A stretch of 11,334 nucleotides of DNA. It comes from Bacteroidota bacterium (GTDB lineage Bacteria > Bacteroidota > Ignavibacteria > Kryptoniales > JAKASW01). Location of the stretch: NCBI GenBank assembly GCA_021789755.1, contig JAJYJD010000101.1, positions 1 to 11,334 on the forward strand. The letters run 5' to 3'. A program made the position numbers and the translations under genes. Every line of letters starts with the position of its first letter. The first letter of the stretch is position 1. Shown in pieces: positions 1-7,700 of this stretch. The notes below the pieces were generated by a model, which did no database searches, was not told the origin of the DNA, and worked only from the letters and a program-made list of their open reading frames with translations.

Positions 1-102
1 CAGCCGACCAAATCTCTGAATACCCGCAATCCAGGTGTCATTCGCTCTGATAAGCCCAATCCGGACTACAGGAGACTCACTCTTAGCATTCTTCTGCGGT
101 AA
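1..102 (+). CDS. C-terminal end of an upstream protein (partial, unidentified)
   Basis: Frame 1 is open from the window edge for 33 codons and stops at TAA 100-102; the other two forward frames stop early. The residues end in PDYRRLTLSILLR, an alternating hydrophobic pattern like the last strand of an outer-membrane beta-barrel, although the usual terminal aromatic residue is absent. An open run of 33 codons could occur by chance, and there is too little sequence to name a family. It lies on the same strand as the BNR gene, 74 bases upstream of it, so the two could be co-transcribed. Calling it the tail of a barrel or TonB-type receptor is inference. Confidence 0.4.
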   Translation, partial: QPTKSLNTRNPGVIRSDKPNPDYRRLTLSILLR

Positions 103-109
103 GGATGAA

Positions 110-138
110 CGGCACGCTGCGGCCAGACACAGCTGCCG
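110..138 (+). other. Stem-loop between the partial upstream gene and the BNR gene
   Basis: Arms CGGCA (110-114) and TGCCG (134-138) enclose a second pair, GCTG (116-119) and CAGC (130-133), with one bulged C at 115 and a 10-base loop. The following bases (ATTAAAC) are A-rich, not a T-run, so this is not a convincing intrinsic terminator. It could be an mRNA-end or leader structure, or chance. Confidence 0.3.
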
Positions 139-162
139 ATTAAACAACCTACCAAGCCCATC

Positions 163-171
163 GGAGGTGAG
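163..171 (+). promoter_or_regulatory. Strong Shine-Dalgarno site of the BNR gene
   Basis: GGAGGTGAG lies five bases before the ATG at 177. It is a near-perfect match to the 16S anti-SD sequence and fixes the start of the gene. Confidence 0.85.
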
Positions 172-176
172 AAACA

Positions 177-3100
177 ATGAGACTTGCACGACCGACGAAG
201 TTCCATATCCATCTTTCATTTCTACTCGTGCTTTGCATAATGGGGTACGTACAGGCGCAGCAGTTGAATCCCGATCCAGGCATCTTTTCCCGGCTTCGTT
301 ACAGATTTGTGGGACCGGGCGGAAACCGGGTAACCGCAGTCGTCGGCGTTCCCGGAAACTTGAATGTCTATTATGCCGGGGCCGCATCCGGAGGGGTTTG
401 GAAGTCAGTAGACGCCGGAATCCACTGGACTCCGATATTCGACAAGGAGCCCGCGCAATCGATCGGAGACATTGCAATCGCGCCGTCCGACCATAACATA
501 GTATGGGTCGGAACTGGCGAGCCTTTCATCAGGAGCAATGTCTCGATCGGCGACGGCGTATACAAGTCGACCGACGCCGGTAAAACATGGACGCACATGG
601 GTCTTACGGAAACAGGCCGCATCTCGAGAGTCGTCATCGACCCGCGGAATCCGGACATCGTACTGGTGGCAGCGGAAGGCAACTGTTACGGCCCGCAACA
701 GGAACGGGGAGTTTTCCGCACAACCGACGGCGGCAAGACATGGAAACGAGTACTCTTCGTCGACGAAAACACCGGCGCATCGGATCTGTCGATGGATCCT
801 GACAACCCGCGTATCCTCCTTGCGGGAATGTGGCAGTACGTGATTCACACCTGGGGACAGAACAGCGGCGGTCCCGGCAGTGGCGTCTGGATTTCGCACA
901 ACGAAGGCGAGACATGGGAACATCTGACTGACGGACTCCCCGAACCCCCGGTCGGCAAAATCGCCGTAGGCATCGCGCAGAGCGACCAGAATGTGATGTA
1001 CGCTCTCATAGAGACCGGCGGAAACGGACGCGGCTCGCTCTGGCGATCGGACGACGGAGGAAACGAATGGCACGTCGTCAGTTACAACCGGATGCTGAAC
1101 GAGCGGCCGCATTACTATACGCGGTTGATGATCTCTCCGGATAATGCAAACGAAGTCTACTTCCCTTCCAACGAGATATGGTACACGCTTGACGGAGGTC
1201 GGACTGTCTACCAGACATACTGGGGCGGAGACAACCATGCGATGTGGGCCGACCCGACAAACGCAAACCGCATGATGATAGGCTGTGACGTCGGGCTCTT
1301 CATAACCACAACGCACGGGAAAAACTGGCATCACATCATTCTCCCGATCGGACAAATGTACCATGTTGCTGTCGACAATAGAATTCCGTACGAGATCTAC
1401 GGCAACATGCAGGACGACGAATCCGTGCGCGGGCCGAGCAACACGCGGACTTACGGAGGCATTCCGTCGAGCATCTGGACAACCACGGCCGGATGCGAGT
1501 CGGGCTTCTCTTACCCCGACCCGGTGGACAACGATATCGTCTGGGGAAACTGCTACGCAGGAGAAGTTGACAGGTTCAATCTGAGAACCGGCCAGACACG
1601 ATCGGTCAGCCCATGGCCGAGCAAGTCTCTCGATTCGCCTGCAGGAGTTTTGAAATACAGATGGAACTGGACAATGCCGCTGGTCATCGATCCTCTCCAG
1701 CACAACACAGTTTACGTCGGCAGCCAGTACGTGCACAGGACGACAGATGCCGGTCAGAGTTGGAAAATAATAAGTCCGGACCTGACTCTGAACGACCACA
1801 GCCATATGGGAAGTTCGGGTGGACTTACCCCGGATAACCTCGGCGTCGAATACTGGGGGACCTTATTCGCAATTGCGGTGTCGCCGTTTAAAGAAGGAGT
1901 TATTTGGACGGGTTCCAACGATGGTCTCGTTCATATCACTACCGACGGCGGCAGGAGCTGGGAAAACGTTACCAGGAACATTCCCGGGCTTCCTCCTTAC
2001 GGGACAATCAGCAACATCGACGCCTCACACTTCGACGCAGCAACCGCCTACATCAGCGTCAACTTCCACCAGATGGATAACCGCGATCCATACATATATA
2101 AGACTGCTGATTATGGCAAAACATGGAAATTCATCGCGGGCGGCATTCCGAAGAGCGTTTTCAGCTACGTGCATGATGTCATAGAGGACCCGTTCCGAAG
2201 GGGAATGCTCTTTGCGGGAACCGAGAATTCGATTTACACTTCCTTCGACGACGGGGACCATTGGCTACCGCTGAACACAAATCTTCCTCACGCTCCGGTC
2301 ACCTGGTTGGTCATACAGAAACATTTCCACGATCTCGTGCTTGCAACCAAAGGCCGCGGGTTCTGGATAATGGATGACATCGAACCGCTCGAGCAGCTTA
2401 CTGCGGACGTTCTGAATTCGCCGGAGTTTCTATTCAAACTCCGGCCCGCTTACAGGTTCCGCTCCGTCAGCGTACATCGCTTCGTCCCCGACGACCCTTC
2501 GGTGGGTCATAATCCGGTCTACGGAGCCGACATCAATTATTATCTGAAGACCGTTCCGAAGGGCAACGTGGCAATAACGATACTCGATTCGGCCGGAAAT
2601 GTCGTCCGGACGCTGGAAGGGACGAAGGATGCCGGGATTAACCGCGTTTACTGGAACTTGCGATATCCGTCGGTAAGAGAGGTTAAGTTGCGGACTACAC
2701 CTGAAAGTTACCCGCAGATTTGGAGCGACTCGAGGTTCATCGGAAAAAAGACGAGGCGGATTTACCACTGGGGAATCGGTCCGACTCTGCTCGGCGCGCT
2801 CGCCGAGCCGGGGACGTACACGGTTAAGTTGACCGTCGACGGGAAGACGCTGACGGAACCCTTGATGGTTCTCAAAGACCCGCATTCGGAGGGGACTCTG
2901 GCCGATATAAAGGCAAGCGTCGGATTGTGGCGTGCGATAGACGCAGACATCGATACAGTTGTCGGCATGATCAACTCGATCGAACGCGTCAGAAAACAAA
3001 TTGAAGACATGCCCATTTACGTCCACGGCCTCCCCGACGAAGCGTCAATATTGGATTCCGCCAAGGCACTTGACGGGAAGATTCAGCAGGTTGAGGACAG

Positions 3101-3410
3101 ACTCTTCCAGAAATACCTTGCCGCCGACGACGAAAAGACGTACGCGGCCCCGATGCAGCTGTATATGAAATTCCTCTGGCTCGCCGGAGAGGTAGGTGAC
3201 GGAGCGGGTGACGTCGCCGGCAGCCCCGACTTCGCACCGACAGATCAGGATATAACCGTCTTCAAAATGCTGGAGGAACGCCTTGCAAATGTTGAGAGTG
3301 AGTACGGCAAATTGATGACATCGACGATCCCGTCATTCAATAACATGATGAAGGAGAAGGGAGTACTCGCGATAATCCTTAACCCAATGGACGTCGATGG
3401 CATGAAATAG
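177..3410 (+). CDS. Exported Asp-box (BNR/sortilin-type) double beta-propeller protein
   Basis: This 1077-residue protein belongs to the large family usually labelled 'glycosyl hydrolase, BNR repeat' or 'VPS10/sortilin-like'. It has a signal peptide (hydrophobic core about 13-25, likely cleavage after VQA at 27) and then an entry segment, VGPGGNRVTAVVGVPG (45-60), typical of the family. Asp-box motifs (S/T-x-D-x-G-x-x-W) occur at about 77, 131, 182, 240 (degenerate), 291, 377 (degenerate), 522, 588, 643 and 689, with a further one lacking the Trp at 337. The gap from 384 to 522 suggests two propellers. A beta-rich Ig-like segment follows (about 785-900), then a mainly helical tail (about 903-1055). 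There is no T9SS sorting domain, so it is probably periplasmic or released by another route. Substrate and activity are unknown for most of the family; peptide or glycan binding is as likely as hydrolysis. The start is supported by a strong SD site. Confidence 0.85.
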   Translation: MRLARPTKFHIHLSFLLVLCIMGYVQAQQLNPDPGIFSRLRYRFVGPGGNRVTAVVGVPGNLNVYYAGAASGGVWKSVDAGIHWTPIFDKEPAQSIGDIAIAPSDHNIVWVGTGEPFIRSNVSIGDGVYKSTDAGKTWTHMGLTETGRISRVVIDPRNPDIVLVAAEGNCYGPQQERGVFRTTDGGKTWKRVLFVDENTGASDLSMDPDNPRILLAGMWQYVIHTWGQNSGGPGSGVWISHNEGETWEHLTDGLPEPPVGKIAVGIAQSDQNVMYALIETGGNGRGSLWRSDDGGNEWHVVSYNRMLNERPHYYTRLMISPDNANEVYFPSNEIWYTLDGGRTVYQTYWGGDNHAMWADPTNANRMMIGCDVGLFITTTHGKNWHHIILPIGQMYHVAVDNRIPYEIYGNMQDDESVRGPSNTRTYGGIPSSIWTTTAGCESGFSYPDPVDNDIVWGNCYAGEVDRFNLRTGQTRSVSPWPSKSLDSPAGVLKYRWNWTMPLVIDPLQHNTVYVGSQYVHRTTDAGQSWKIISPDLTLNDHSHMGSSGGLTPDNLGVEYWGTLFAIAVSPFKEGVIWTGSNDGLVHITTDGGRSWENVTRNIPGLPPYGTISNIDASHFDAATAYISVNFHQMDNRDPYIYKTADYGKTWKFIAGGIPKSVFSYVHDVIEDPFRRGMLFAGTENSIYTSFDDGDHWLPLNTNLPHAPVTWLVIQKHFHDLVLATKGRGFWIMDDIEPLEQLTADVLNSPEFLFKLRPAYRFRSVSVHRFVPDDPSVGHNPVYGADINYYLKTVPKGNVAITILDSAGNVVRTLEGTKDAGINRVYWNLRYPSVREVKLRTTPESYPQIWSDSRFIGKKTRRIYHWGIGPTLLGALAEPGTYTVKLTVDGKTLTEPLMVLKDPHSEGTLADIKASVGLWRAIDADIDTVVGMINSIERVRKQIEDMPIYVHGLPDEASILDSAKALDGKIQQVEDRLFQKYLAADDEKTYAAPMQLYMKFLWLAGEVGDGAGDVAGSPDFAPTDQDITVFKMLEERLANVESEYGKLMTSTIPSFNNMMKEKGVLAIILNPMDVDGMK

Positions 3411-3615
3411 TATCTGCCGTCCGCACAGGGAAGTTCGTGTTAAGAAACCAAGCGGAGTTTCTCGCTTCAGTGATGGATCACTGCCACCGCAAGTCCGCCC
3501 GTTCTCAGAAAGTCTCTTCTCGAAGCCTTTATGTGGGAAACTTACGTGTTAATTGTGATGATCGTCGGCTCCCGTCATTGTCTGGCAAAAGTCCGGGAAA
3601 ACACTCGGCAGGAAA
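3411..3615. other. Convergent intergenic region with no clear terminator
   Basis: These 205 bases separate the BNR gene (plus) from the GH94 gene (minus). No coding frame here looks real. I see a weak bulged stem (AAGCG/CGCTT near 3451-3467) and a cleaner inverted repeat at 3468-3483, but neither is followed by a T-run on either strand. Termination of both genes may be Rho-dependent or rely on these weak structures. Confidence 0.5.
3468..3483. repeat. 7-bp perfect inverted repeat between convergent genes
   Basis: CAGTGAT and ATCACTG are exact reverse complements separated by GG. As RNA it would form a six-pair stem with a four-base loop on either strand. No T-run follows. It may be a short 3'-end structure for the convergent transcripts, or a protein site. 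Confidence 0.4.
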
Positions 3616-6018
3616 CTATTTCCCCATTACGACTTCTACGCGGTTCTCAGTTCCTGCACGCTGTATTGGGACCGGACCGTCGACCGGTTTGCCGTTGACA
3701 CGAACAGATCTGACCCCTTTCTCGACGTGGTCGGGGTTCATGACTGATATGTGATATGTTGCCCCGCGCCATTTCCTCACGACTTCGAAGCCATCCCAGG
3801 CTGACGGGATGGCCGGATCGATCACGAGTCCCTCATACGTCGGGCGAATGCCGAGAATATATTTTGTCGCCGCGGTATAACTCCATCCACCGCTTCCGGT
3901 CAGCCACGGATGACGCGCACGCCCGTAAGCCGTATGGTCCTTTCCCATAACGAACTGGCAGTACACATAAGGTTCGGACTGACGGATCTCGATCATGTCG
4001 TTCTGATTGTACGGAAGTAGAGCATCGTACAACTTCATCGCCAGGTTGCCGCGGCCGAGTTTGCATTCGGCGATGACGGCCCACGGGTTCGGATGGCTGA
4101 AGATCGAGCCGTTCTCCTTGATGCCGCGGTACACTCGCGTCACGTATCCGATATCGTCGTCCACCTCAGTGTAGCTCGGCCAGTTGAGATGCAGACCGTA
4201 CGGAGATGCGAGATGTTTGTGCACCCCGTCCATTGCACTGCGGGCATGCTCCGGCGATGCCGCTCCCGATAGGCCTGCCCAACTATTGCTCTCAAGGAAG
4301 ATCTTCCCTTCCTTATTCGATTTGACGCCGATCTTCACTCCGGCGCGCGTTACACCGCGGGCATACCACTCGCCGTCCCAGAGTTCGCGCTCGACGGACT
4401 CACGGACGGTTTCTGCCATTTTGGAATATTCATGTACATCGTTCTCGTAGCCGAGTATTTCCGCCGCGTCGATGAAGTAGCGGAGTGCCCAGTAATGCAT
4501 GAAGGAAACCATCGCACTCTGCCCACCTCCCAGGTTGAGACAGTCGTTCCAATCGGCGCGAAGGCCGAGGCAGATACCGTTATTCGCGGTCTGCTCGGCA
4601 GTGAAATCGATCGAGCGTTTCAAATGCTCATATATCGTAGCCTTGCCGTCATCGGCAAACGGTATCACTTCATTGAAGAAACTCAGCTCGCCTGTCTCCA
4701 TCACATATTCGCACACCGATGCAACTATCCACAGCGCATCGTCCGAACAGACATCCTCCATACCGTGAATTATCGACGCGGGGCTCGGCGTCGGAACGAC
4801 GGTCGGCAGCTTTACACCGGGGAGCCTCTCCGCCTGGGGCTTGAATACCTCCGGGTCGAAGAGATGAAGCCCGTAGCCCTTGCTGACCTGACCGTGGAGG
4901 ATTTCCCGGATGCGCTTTTTCACTTTTTCCGGGTTCGTGTGAGGAACTGCCATGACGTCCTGCGATGTGTCCCTGTAGCCGAGCCCGACTCTACCGCCTA
5001 CTTCAATGAAGGAGGCGAAACGAGACCATACGACGCACGTTTCAGCCTGGTATAATGTCCAGGTGTTGATCATCGTGTTCATTCCATCGCTGGGAGTCTT
5101 GCACTGGAACACCGACGTCTTGCGTTCCCAGTATTCCTTCAATTCGCGGAATGCCGAATCGACATTTCCCGGATCGGAATACTTTTTCCTGCACGCATAG
5201 CCCTTCTCTTTGCGGGAGCCGACACCGAGCATGAATACGATGCGGCTTTCTTCTCCCGGCTTGAGCGATAATTTCCTGTGCAGCGCGCCACAGTGATTTC
5301 CCCCAAGCTCGGTACTATTCCCGCACACGCCTCGTTCAAGGGCAGCCGGATTCGTCTCAGTCCGGTAATTCCCTATAAATGTATCCCGGACACAATCGTA
5401 ACTGTCGGGATCAAAATTCGAAGCAAAGAAATGATAAGTCCAGGGTTCGTAGAAGAAATCGTATTCGATTATCCCGTCCTTGTAATTCGAACCGCCGGCG
5501 TACAGGCTCATCTGAAGGTTCTGATTATCGATCTCGACGTGATGAAATGAAAACTCAAGGTAGGAAAAAACGCTCAGCTTCCGCGGCCTCCCGCCTTTGT
5601 TCTTTATCTTTACATCCCATAATTCGACATCGTCGTCGACGGGAATGAACATTAGTTGTTCAGCCTCGATGTCACTGTAATCGCACTGAAATTTCGAATA
5701 AGACAAGCCGTGCCGGCAGACATATTTAGCCTTTGTGAAATCCTTACCGACCGGCTGCCACGACAGAGACCAGAATTCGCCCGTCTCGTCGTCACGTATA
5801 TAAACGTAGTGGCCGGGCCGATCGAGCGGAACGCCGTTCTGCCTGAACCTCGTTACCCTGTGATGTTCTGTCGACTTGTAAAAAGTATAACCGCCGGCGT
5901 TGTGTGATATTACGGTGCACAGATCCTTGACCCCGAGATAGTTGGTCCATGATACAGGAACATCGGGTCGGTCAATTACATATTCTCTGTTCTTGTCGTC
6001 GAAATAACCGTAACGCAT
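3616..6018 (-). CDS. chbP: GH94 phosphorylase, probable N,N'-diacetylchitobiose phosphorylase
   Basis: The family cleaves a beta-1,4 disaccharide with inorganic phosphate in the cytoplasm; chitobiose phosphorylase yields GlcNAc-1-phosphate and GlcNAc. The 800-residue length and N-terminus (RYGYFDDKNREYVIDRPDVP) match GH94 disaccharide phosphorylases. As recalled, the Vibrio proteolyticus chitobiose enzyme resembles it along its whole length and far more closely than cellobiose phosphorylases do. Visible motifs are SHNAGGY (38-44), NTWTLYQAETCVVWSRFASF (318-337), GLGYRDTSQD (345-354), VVPTPS (407-412), RADWNDCLNLGGG (487-499), SHPNPWA (641-647) and HPWLTGSGGW (703-712). Asp492 falls exactly where the general acid of the Vibrio enzyme is reported. 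There is no signal peptide. A weak SD (GAGAA) lies seven bases before the ATG. The gene starts 58 bases after the AmpG-like permease, so the two probably form an operon. Another GlcNAc- or glucose-containing beta-disaccharide cannot be excluded as the substrate. Confidence 0.88.
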   Translation of the reverse strand: MRYGYFDDKNREYVIDRPDVPVSWTNYLGVKDLCTVISHNAGGYTFYKSTEHHRVTRFRQNGVPLDRPGHYVYIRDDETGEFWSLSWQPVGKDFTKAKYVCRHGLSYSKFQCDYSDIEAEQLMFIPVDDDVELWDVKIKNKGGRPRKLSVFSYLEFSFHHVEIDNQNLQMSLYAGGSNYKDGIIEYDFFYEPWTYHFFASNFDPDSYDCVRDTFIGNYRTETNPAALERGVCGNSTELGGNHCGALHRKLSLKPGEESRIVFMLGVGSRKEKGYACRKKYSDPGNVDSAFRELKEYWERKTSVFQCKTPSDGMNTMINTWTLYQAETCVVWSRFASFIEVGGRVGLGYRDTSQDVMAVPHTNPEKVKKRIREILHGQVSKGYGLHLFDPEVFKPQAERLPGVKLPTVVPTPSPASIIHGMEDVCSDDALWIVASVCEYVMETGELSFFNEVIPFADDGKATIYEHLKRSIDFTAEQTANNGICLGLRADWNDCLNLGGGQSAMVSFMHYWALRYFIDAAEILGYENDVHEYSKMAETVRESVERELWDGEWYARGVTRAGVKIGVKSNKEGKIFLESNSWAGLSGAASPEHARSAMDGVHKHLASPYGLHLNWPSYTEVDDDIGYVTRVYRGIKENGSIFSHPNPWAVIAECKLGRGNLAMKLYDALLPYNQNDMIEIRQSEPYVYCQFVMGKDHTAYGRARHPWLTGSGGWSYTAATKYILGIRPTYEGLVIDPAIPSAWDGFEVVRKWRGATYHISVMNPDHVEKGVRSVRVNGKPVDGPVPIQRAGTENRVEVVMGK

Positions 6019-6076
6019 ATTTAAATTCTCAATTCTAAATTTTGAAGCCTAAATCTCGGAGTGTCACGTTCCGTGA
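6019..6076 (-). promoter_or_regulatory. AT-rich spacer before the GH94 gene
   Basis: The 58-base gap between permease stop and chbP start holds a short perfect hairpin (TCACG-TTC-CGTGA, 6064-6076) next to the permease stop. An AT-rich stretch with repeated AATTTAGAATT/AGAATTT-like words and a weak GAGAA ribosome site follow. The hairpin is too short and lacks a T-run to be a terminator, so read-through from the permease is expected. A secondary promoter in the AT-rich part is possible but not demonstrable by eye. Confidence 0.35.
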
Positions 6077-7366
6077 TCATTTATCCTGTGCGGGAGATGC
6101 CGGAGCAGGAGGCGCGTCCTCTTCCACTTCTCTGAAAGGGACCAGCCAGGTAACCAGGAACGACGGGATAGTCGCTATCATCACCCACAGGAAAAAGTGC
6201 TTGTAGCCGAGAAAGTCGCTGATGAATCCGCTCATTGCCGACGGTATCATCAGGCCGAGGTTCATGACACCCGTAGCGAAAGCGTAGTGCGCCATCTTGT
6301 ATTTCCCGGGAGCGATCTGCTGCATCATATATAGGGTAAGCCCGACGAAGCCGAAGCCGTAGCCGAAATACTCGAACACGACTGCCGTGCCTATAGTAAC
6401 TAGACTGGTCGGAGTCGTGAATGCCAGGAACGCGTAAACCGCAAAGGGGATGTTGAAAAAAGCGCAAAGGATGATCAAAGATTTCCGCAAGCCGAGTTTA
6501 GCCGTGAAATAGCCGGCCAGTATCGAGCCTATGATAAACGCCACTGGCGGAAAGATGCCGTAGATGATGCCGATCTGAGATGTCGATAGACCGAGTCCGC
6601 CGACCGCGCGATCCGCCCGGAAGAAAAGCGGGACAATCTTCATCGCCTGTCCTTCGGCGAAGCGGTAGAGAATTATGAAAGCAATTCCCCAGCCGACGTA
6701 TTTCTTCTCAAAGAAAGTCTTTACCACATCCCAAAATGTGCCGAAAGCTTCTTTGGCAGTCTTGACCTCGCCCGCTGCTCCACCCGAGGGAAGCACTCTC
6801 GCGTGGTAAATACTGAGTACTATCAGGATCCCGCCGAACAGCGCCATTACTATCATCCAGGCATGGACGACCCCGATCGATCCTTCGAGCTGTCCGGCCA
6901 GGTAAACAAACGCGCCTTGCGAGAGAACTTTCGCGACATTGTAAAACGCACCCTGCCAGCCGACATATTCAGCCTGCTCTTTTCCGGTCAGCGCATTGAT
7001 ATAGACTCCGTCCGCAGCTATATCGTGTGTAGCACCGTTGAACGCGATAATGGCCAGAAGCGCAATGGAGTATTGGAAAAATGATGGAAGTTTCAGCGTA
7101 AGGGCAAGCAGCCCGAATCCTATTCCGCCCATGAACTGCGTCGCGATAACGAAATATTTCTTCGTCTTGAACATCTCAAGCAGCGGTCCCCAGAGAGGCT
7201 TCAACGTCCACGGCAAAATCACCAGCGTGGTATAGAAAGCTATGTCTGCATCCGATATTCCAAGAGATTTGTACATCAGGACAGAGACGACGTTAATGGT
7301 GACGAAAGGCAGCCCTTCCGCGAAATAGAGCGTCGGAACCCAGAATGCAGGACCCCTCTTCTTCAT
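6077..7366 (-). CDS. AmpG-like MFS permease (PAT family), probable disaccharide/muropeptide importer
   Basis: This polytopic inner-membrane protein has about 12 hydrophobic segments. Its head is typical of AmpG/PAT transporters: FWVPTLYFAEGLPF, then ILPWTLKPLWGPLLEMF, and later NGATHDIAADGVYINALTG, the counterpart of the conserved TQDI..D segment of AmpG. AmpG itself imports GlcNAc-anhydroMurNAc compounds; homologues in FCB bacteria often sit beside GlcNAc or oligosaccharide genes. A GH94 phosphorylase follows after 58 bases, pointing to import of the disaccharide that enzyme cleaves. The tail is Pro/Ala-rich and charged (cytoplasmic). The start is uncertain: ATG 7366 (429 residues) gives the usual MKKR-FWVPTLYF head but has no well-placed SD, whereas in-frame GTG 7420 (447 residues) has GGTGAG eleven bases upstream. 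I chose ATG on family resemblance. Confidence 0.82.
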   Translation of the reverse strand: MKKRGPAFWVPTLYFAEGLPFVTINVVSVLMYKSLGISDADIAFYTTLVILPWTLKPLWGPLLEMFKTKKYFVIATQFMGGIGFGLLALTLKLPSFFQYSIALLAIIAFNGATHDIAADGVYINALTGKEQAEYVGWQGAFYNVAKVLSQGAFVYLAGQLEGSIGVVHAWMIVMALFGGILIVLSIYHARVLPSGGAAGEVKTAKEAFGTFWDVVKTFFEKKYVGWGIAFIILYRFAEGQAMKIVPLFFRADRAVGGLGLSTSQIGIIYGIFPPVAFIIGSILAGYFTAKLGLRKSLIILCAFFNIPFAVYAFLAFTTPTSLVTIGTAVVFEYFGYGFGFVGLTLYMMQQIAPGKYKMAHYAFATGVMNLGLMIPSAMSGFISDFLGYKHFFLWVMIATIPSFLVTWLVPFREVEEDAPPAPASPAQDK

Positions 7367-7465
7367 GGCTTGTTCAATTATCCATTCTCCCAATAGGGCT
7401 AAAAAGCCGGTATCGGACACGCGCCGAAAATCTCACCGAAGATCCGAGCCACCCGCTTTGTTTCA

Positions 7466-7561
7466 TCATTTCAACAGGACAAGTTTTTTCACCGCCAGAA
7501 ACTTCTGCCTGTTGTTCACGACAAGCGAGAAAATCGCACTCACAAGGCCGAAAGAGGTAGT
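7466..7561 (-). pseudogene. Relic C-terminal tail of a T9SS-sorted protein
   Basis: On the minus strand an open frame ends GLVSAIFSLVVNNRQKFLAV then KKLVLLK and tandem TGA TGA stops. This matches the last ~28 residues of a type A sorting domain (pattern LxSGVYxxxLxVNxxxxxxVKKLVLLK), with the usual S-G-V-Y replaced by S-A-I-F. Upstream residues in the frame do not resemble the rest of the domain, and the frame's ATG (7663) lies inside the terminator hairpin, so no intact gene is present. Its sequence differs clearly from the tail of the neighbouring T9SS protein (TNVVTKKMLLLK), so it is not a recent copy of it. Probably it is what is left of a deleted T9SS gene. A chance resemblance is possible because the match is short. 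Confidence 0.5.
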
Positions 7562-7649
7562 TGCGCAGAGAAAATTTGAGACCAACGACATTCTAATCCT
7601 GCTTCGATGAAACCCGTTAAAGGCAAAGGGTGAATTTGTTGATAATAAA

Positions 7650-7676
7650 GGACTGCCCCGCACGTCGGGGCAGTCC
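7650..7676 (-). terminator. Rho-independent terminator of the T9SS protein gene
   Basis: A perfect 11-bp stem (7650-7660 with 7666-7676, mostly G/C) closes a 5-base loop. On the minus strand it is followed directly by TTTATTAT. It begins 25 bases after the T9SS gene's stop. This ends the receptor/beta-helix transcript and implies that the permease and phosphorylase have their own promoter. Confidence 0.85.
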
Positions 7677-7700
7677 CGCTCCAGTAATGGGACTAATCCA

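Noticed and set aside
405..1805. 466-codon open frame on the minus strand
   Set aside because: It lies wholly antisense to the BNR gene, whose signal peptide, Asp boxes and SD site are unmistakable. Its translation (many Val/Arg/Cys) has no recognisable domain and is a codon-bias shadow.
2430..3026. 198-codon minus-strand frame
   Set aside because: Antisense shadow of the C-terminal part of the BNR protein, with no family resemblance.
3437..3754. 105-codon plus-strand frame after the BNR gene
   Set aside because: Overlaps the 3' end of the GH94 gene in antisense and has low-complexity Ser/Arg-rich content; no SD site.
4432..5055. 207-codon plus-strand frame
   Set aside because: Antisense to the conserved catalytic core of the GH94 enzyme; no plausible ribosome site or domain.
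6064..6076. TCACG-TTC-CGTGA hairpin as a terminator between permease and phosphorylase
   Set aside because: Only five base pairs and no T-run on the minus strand; too weak to terminate.
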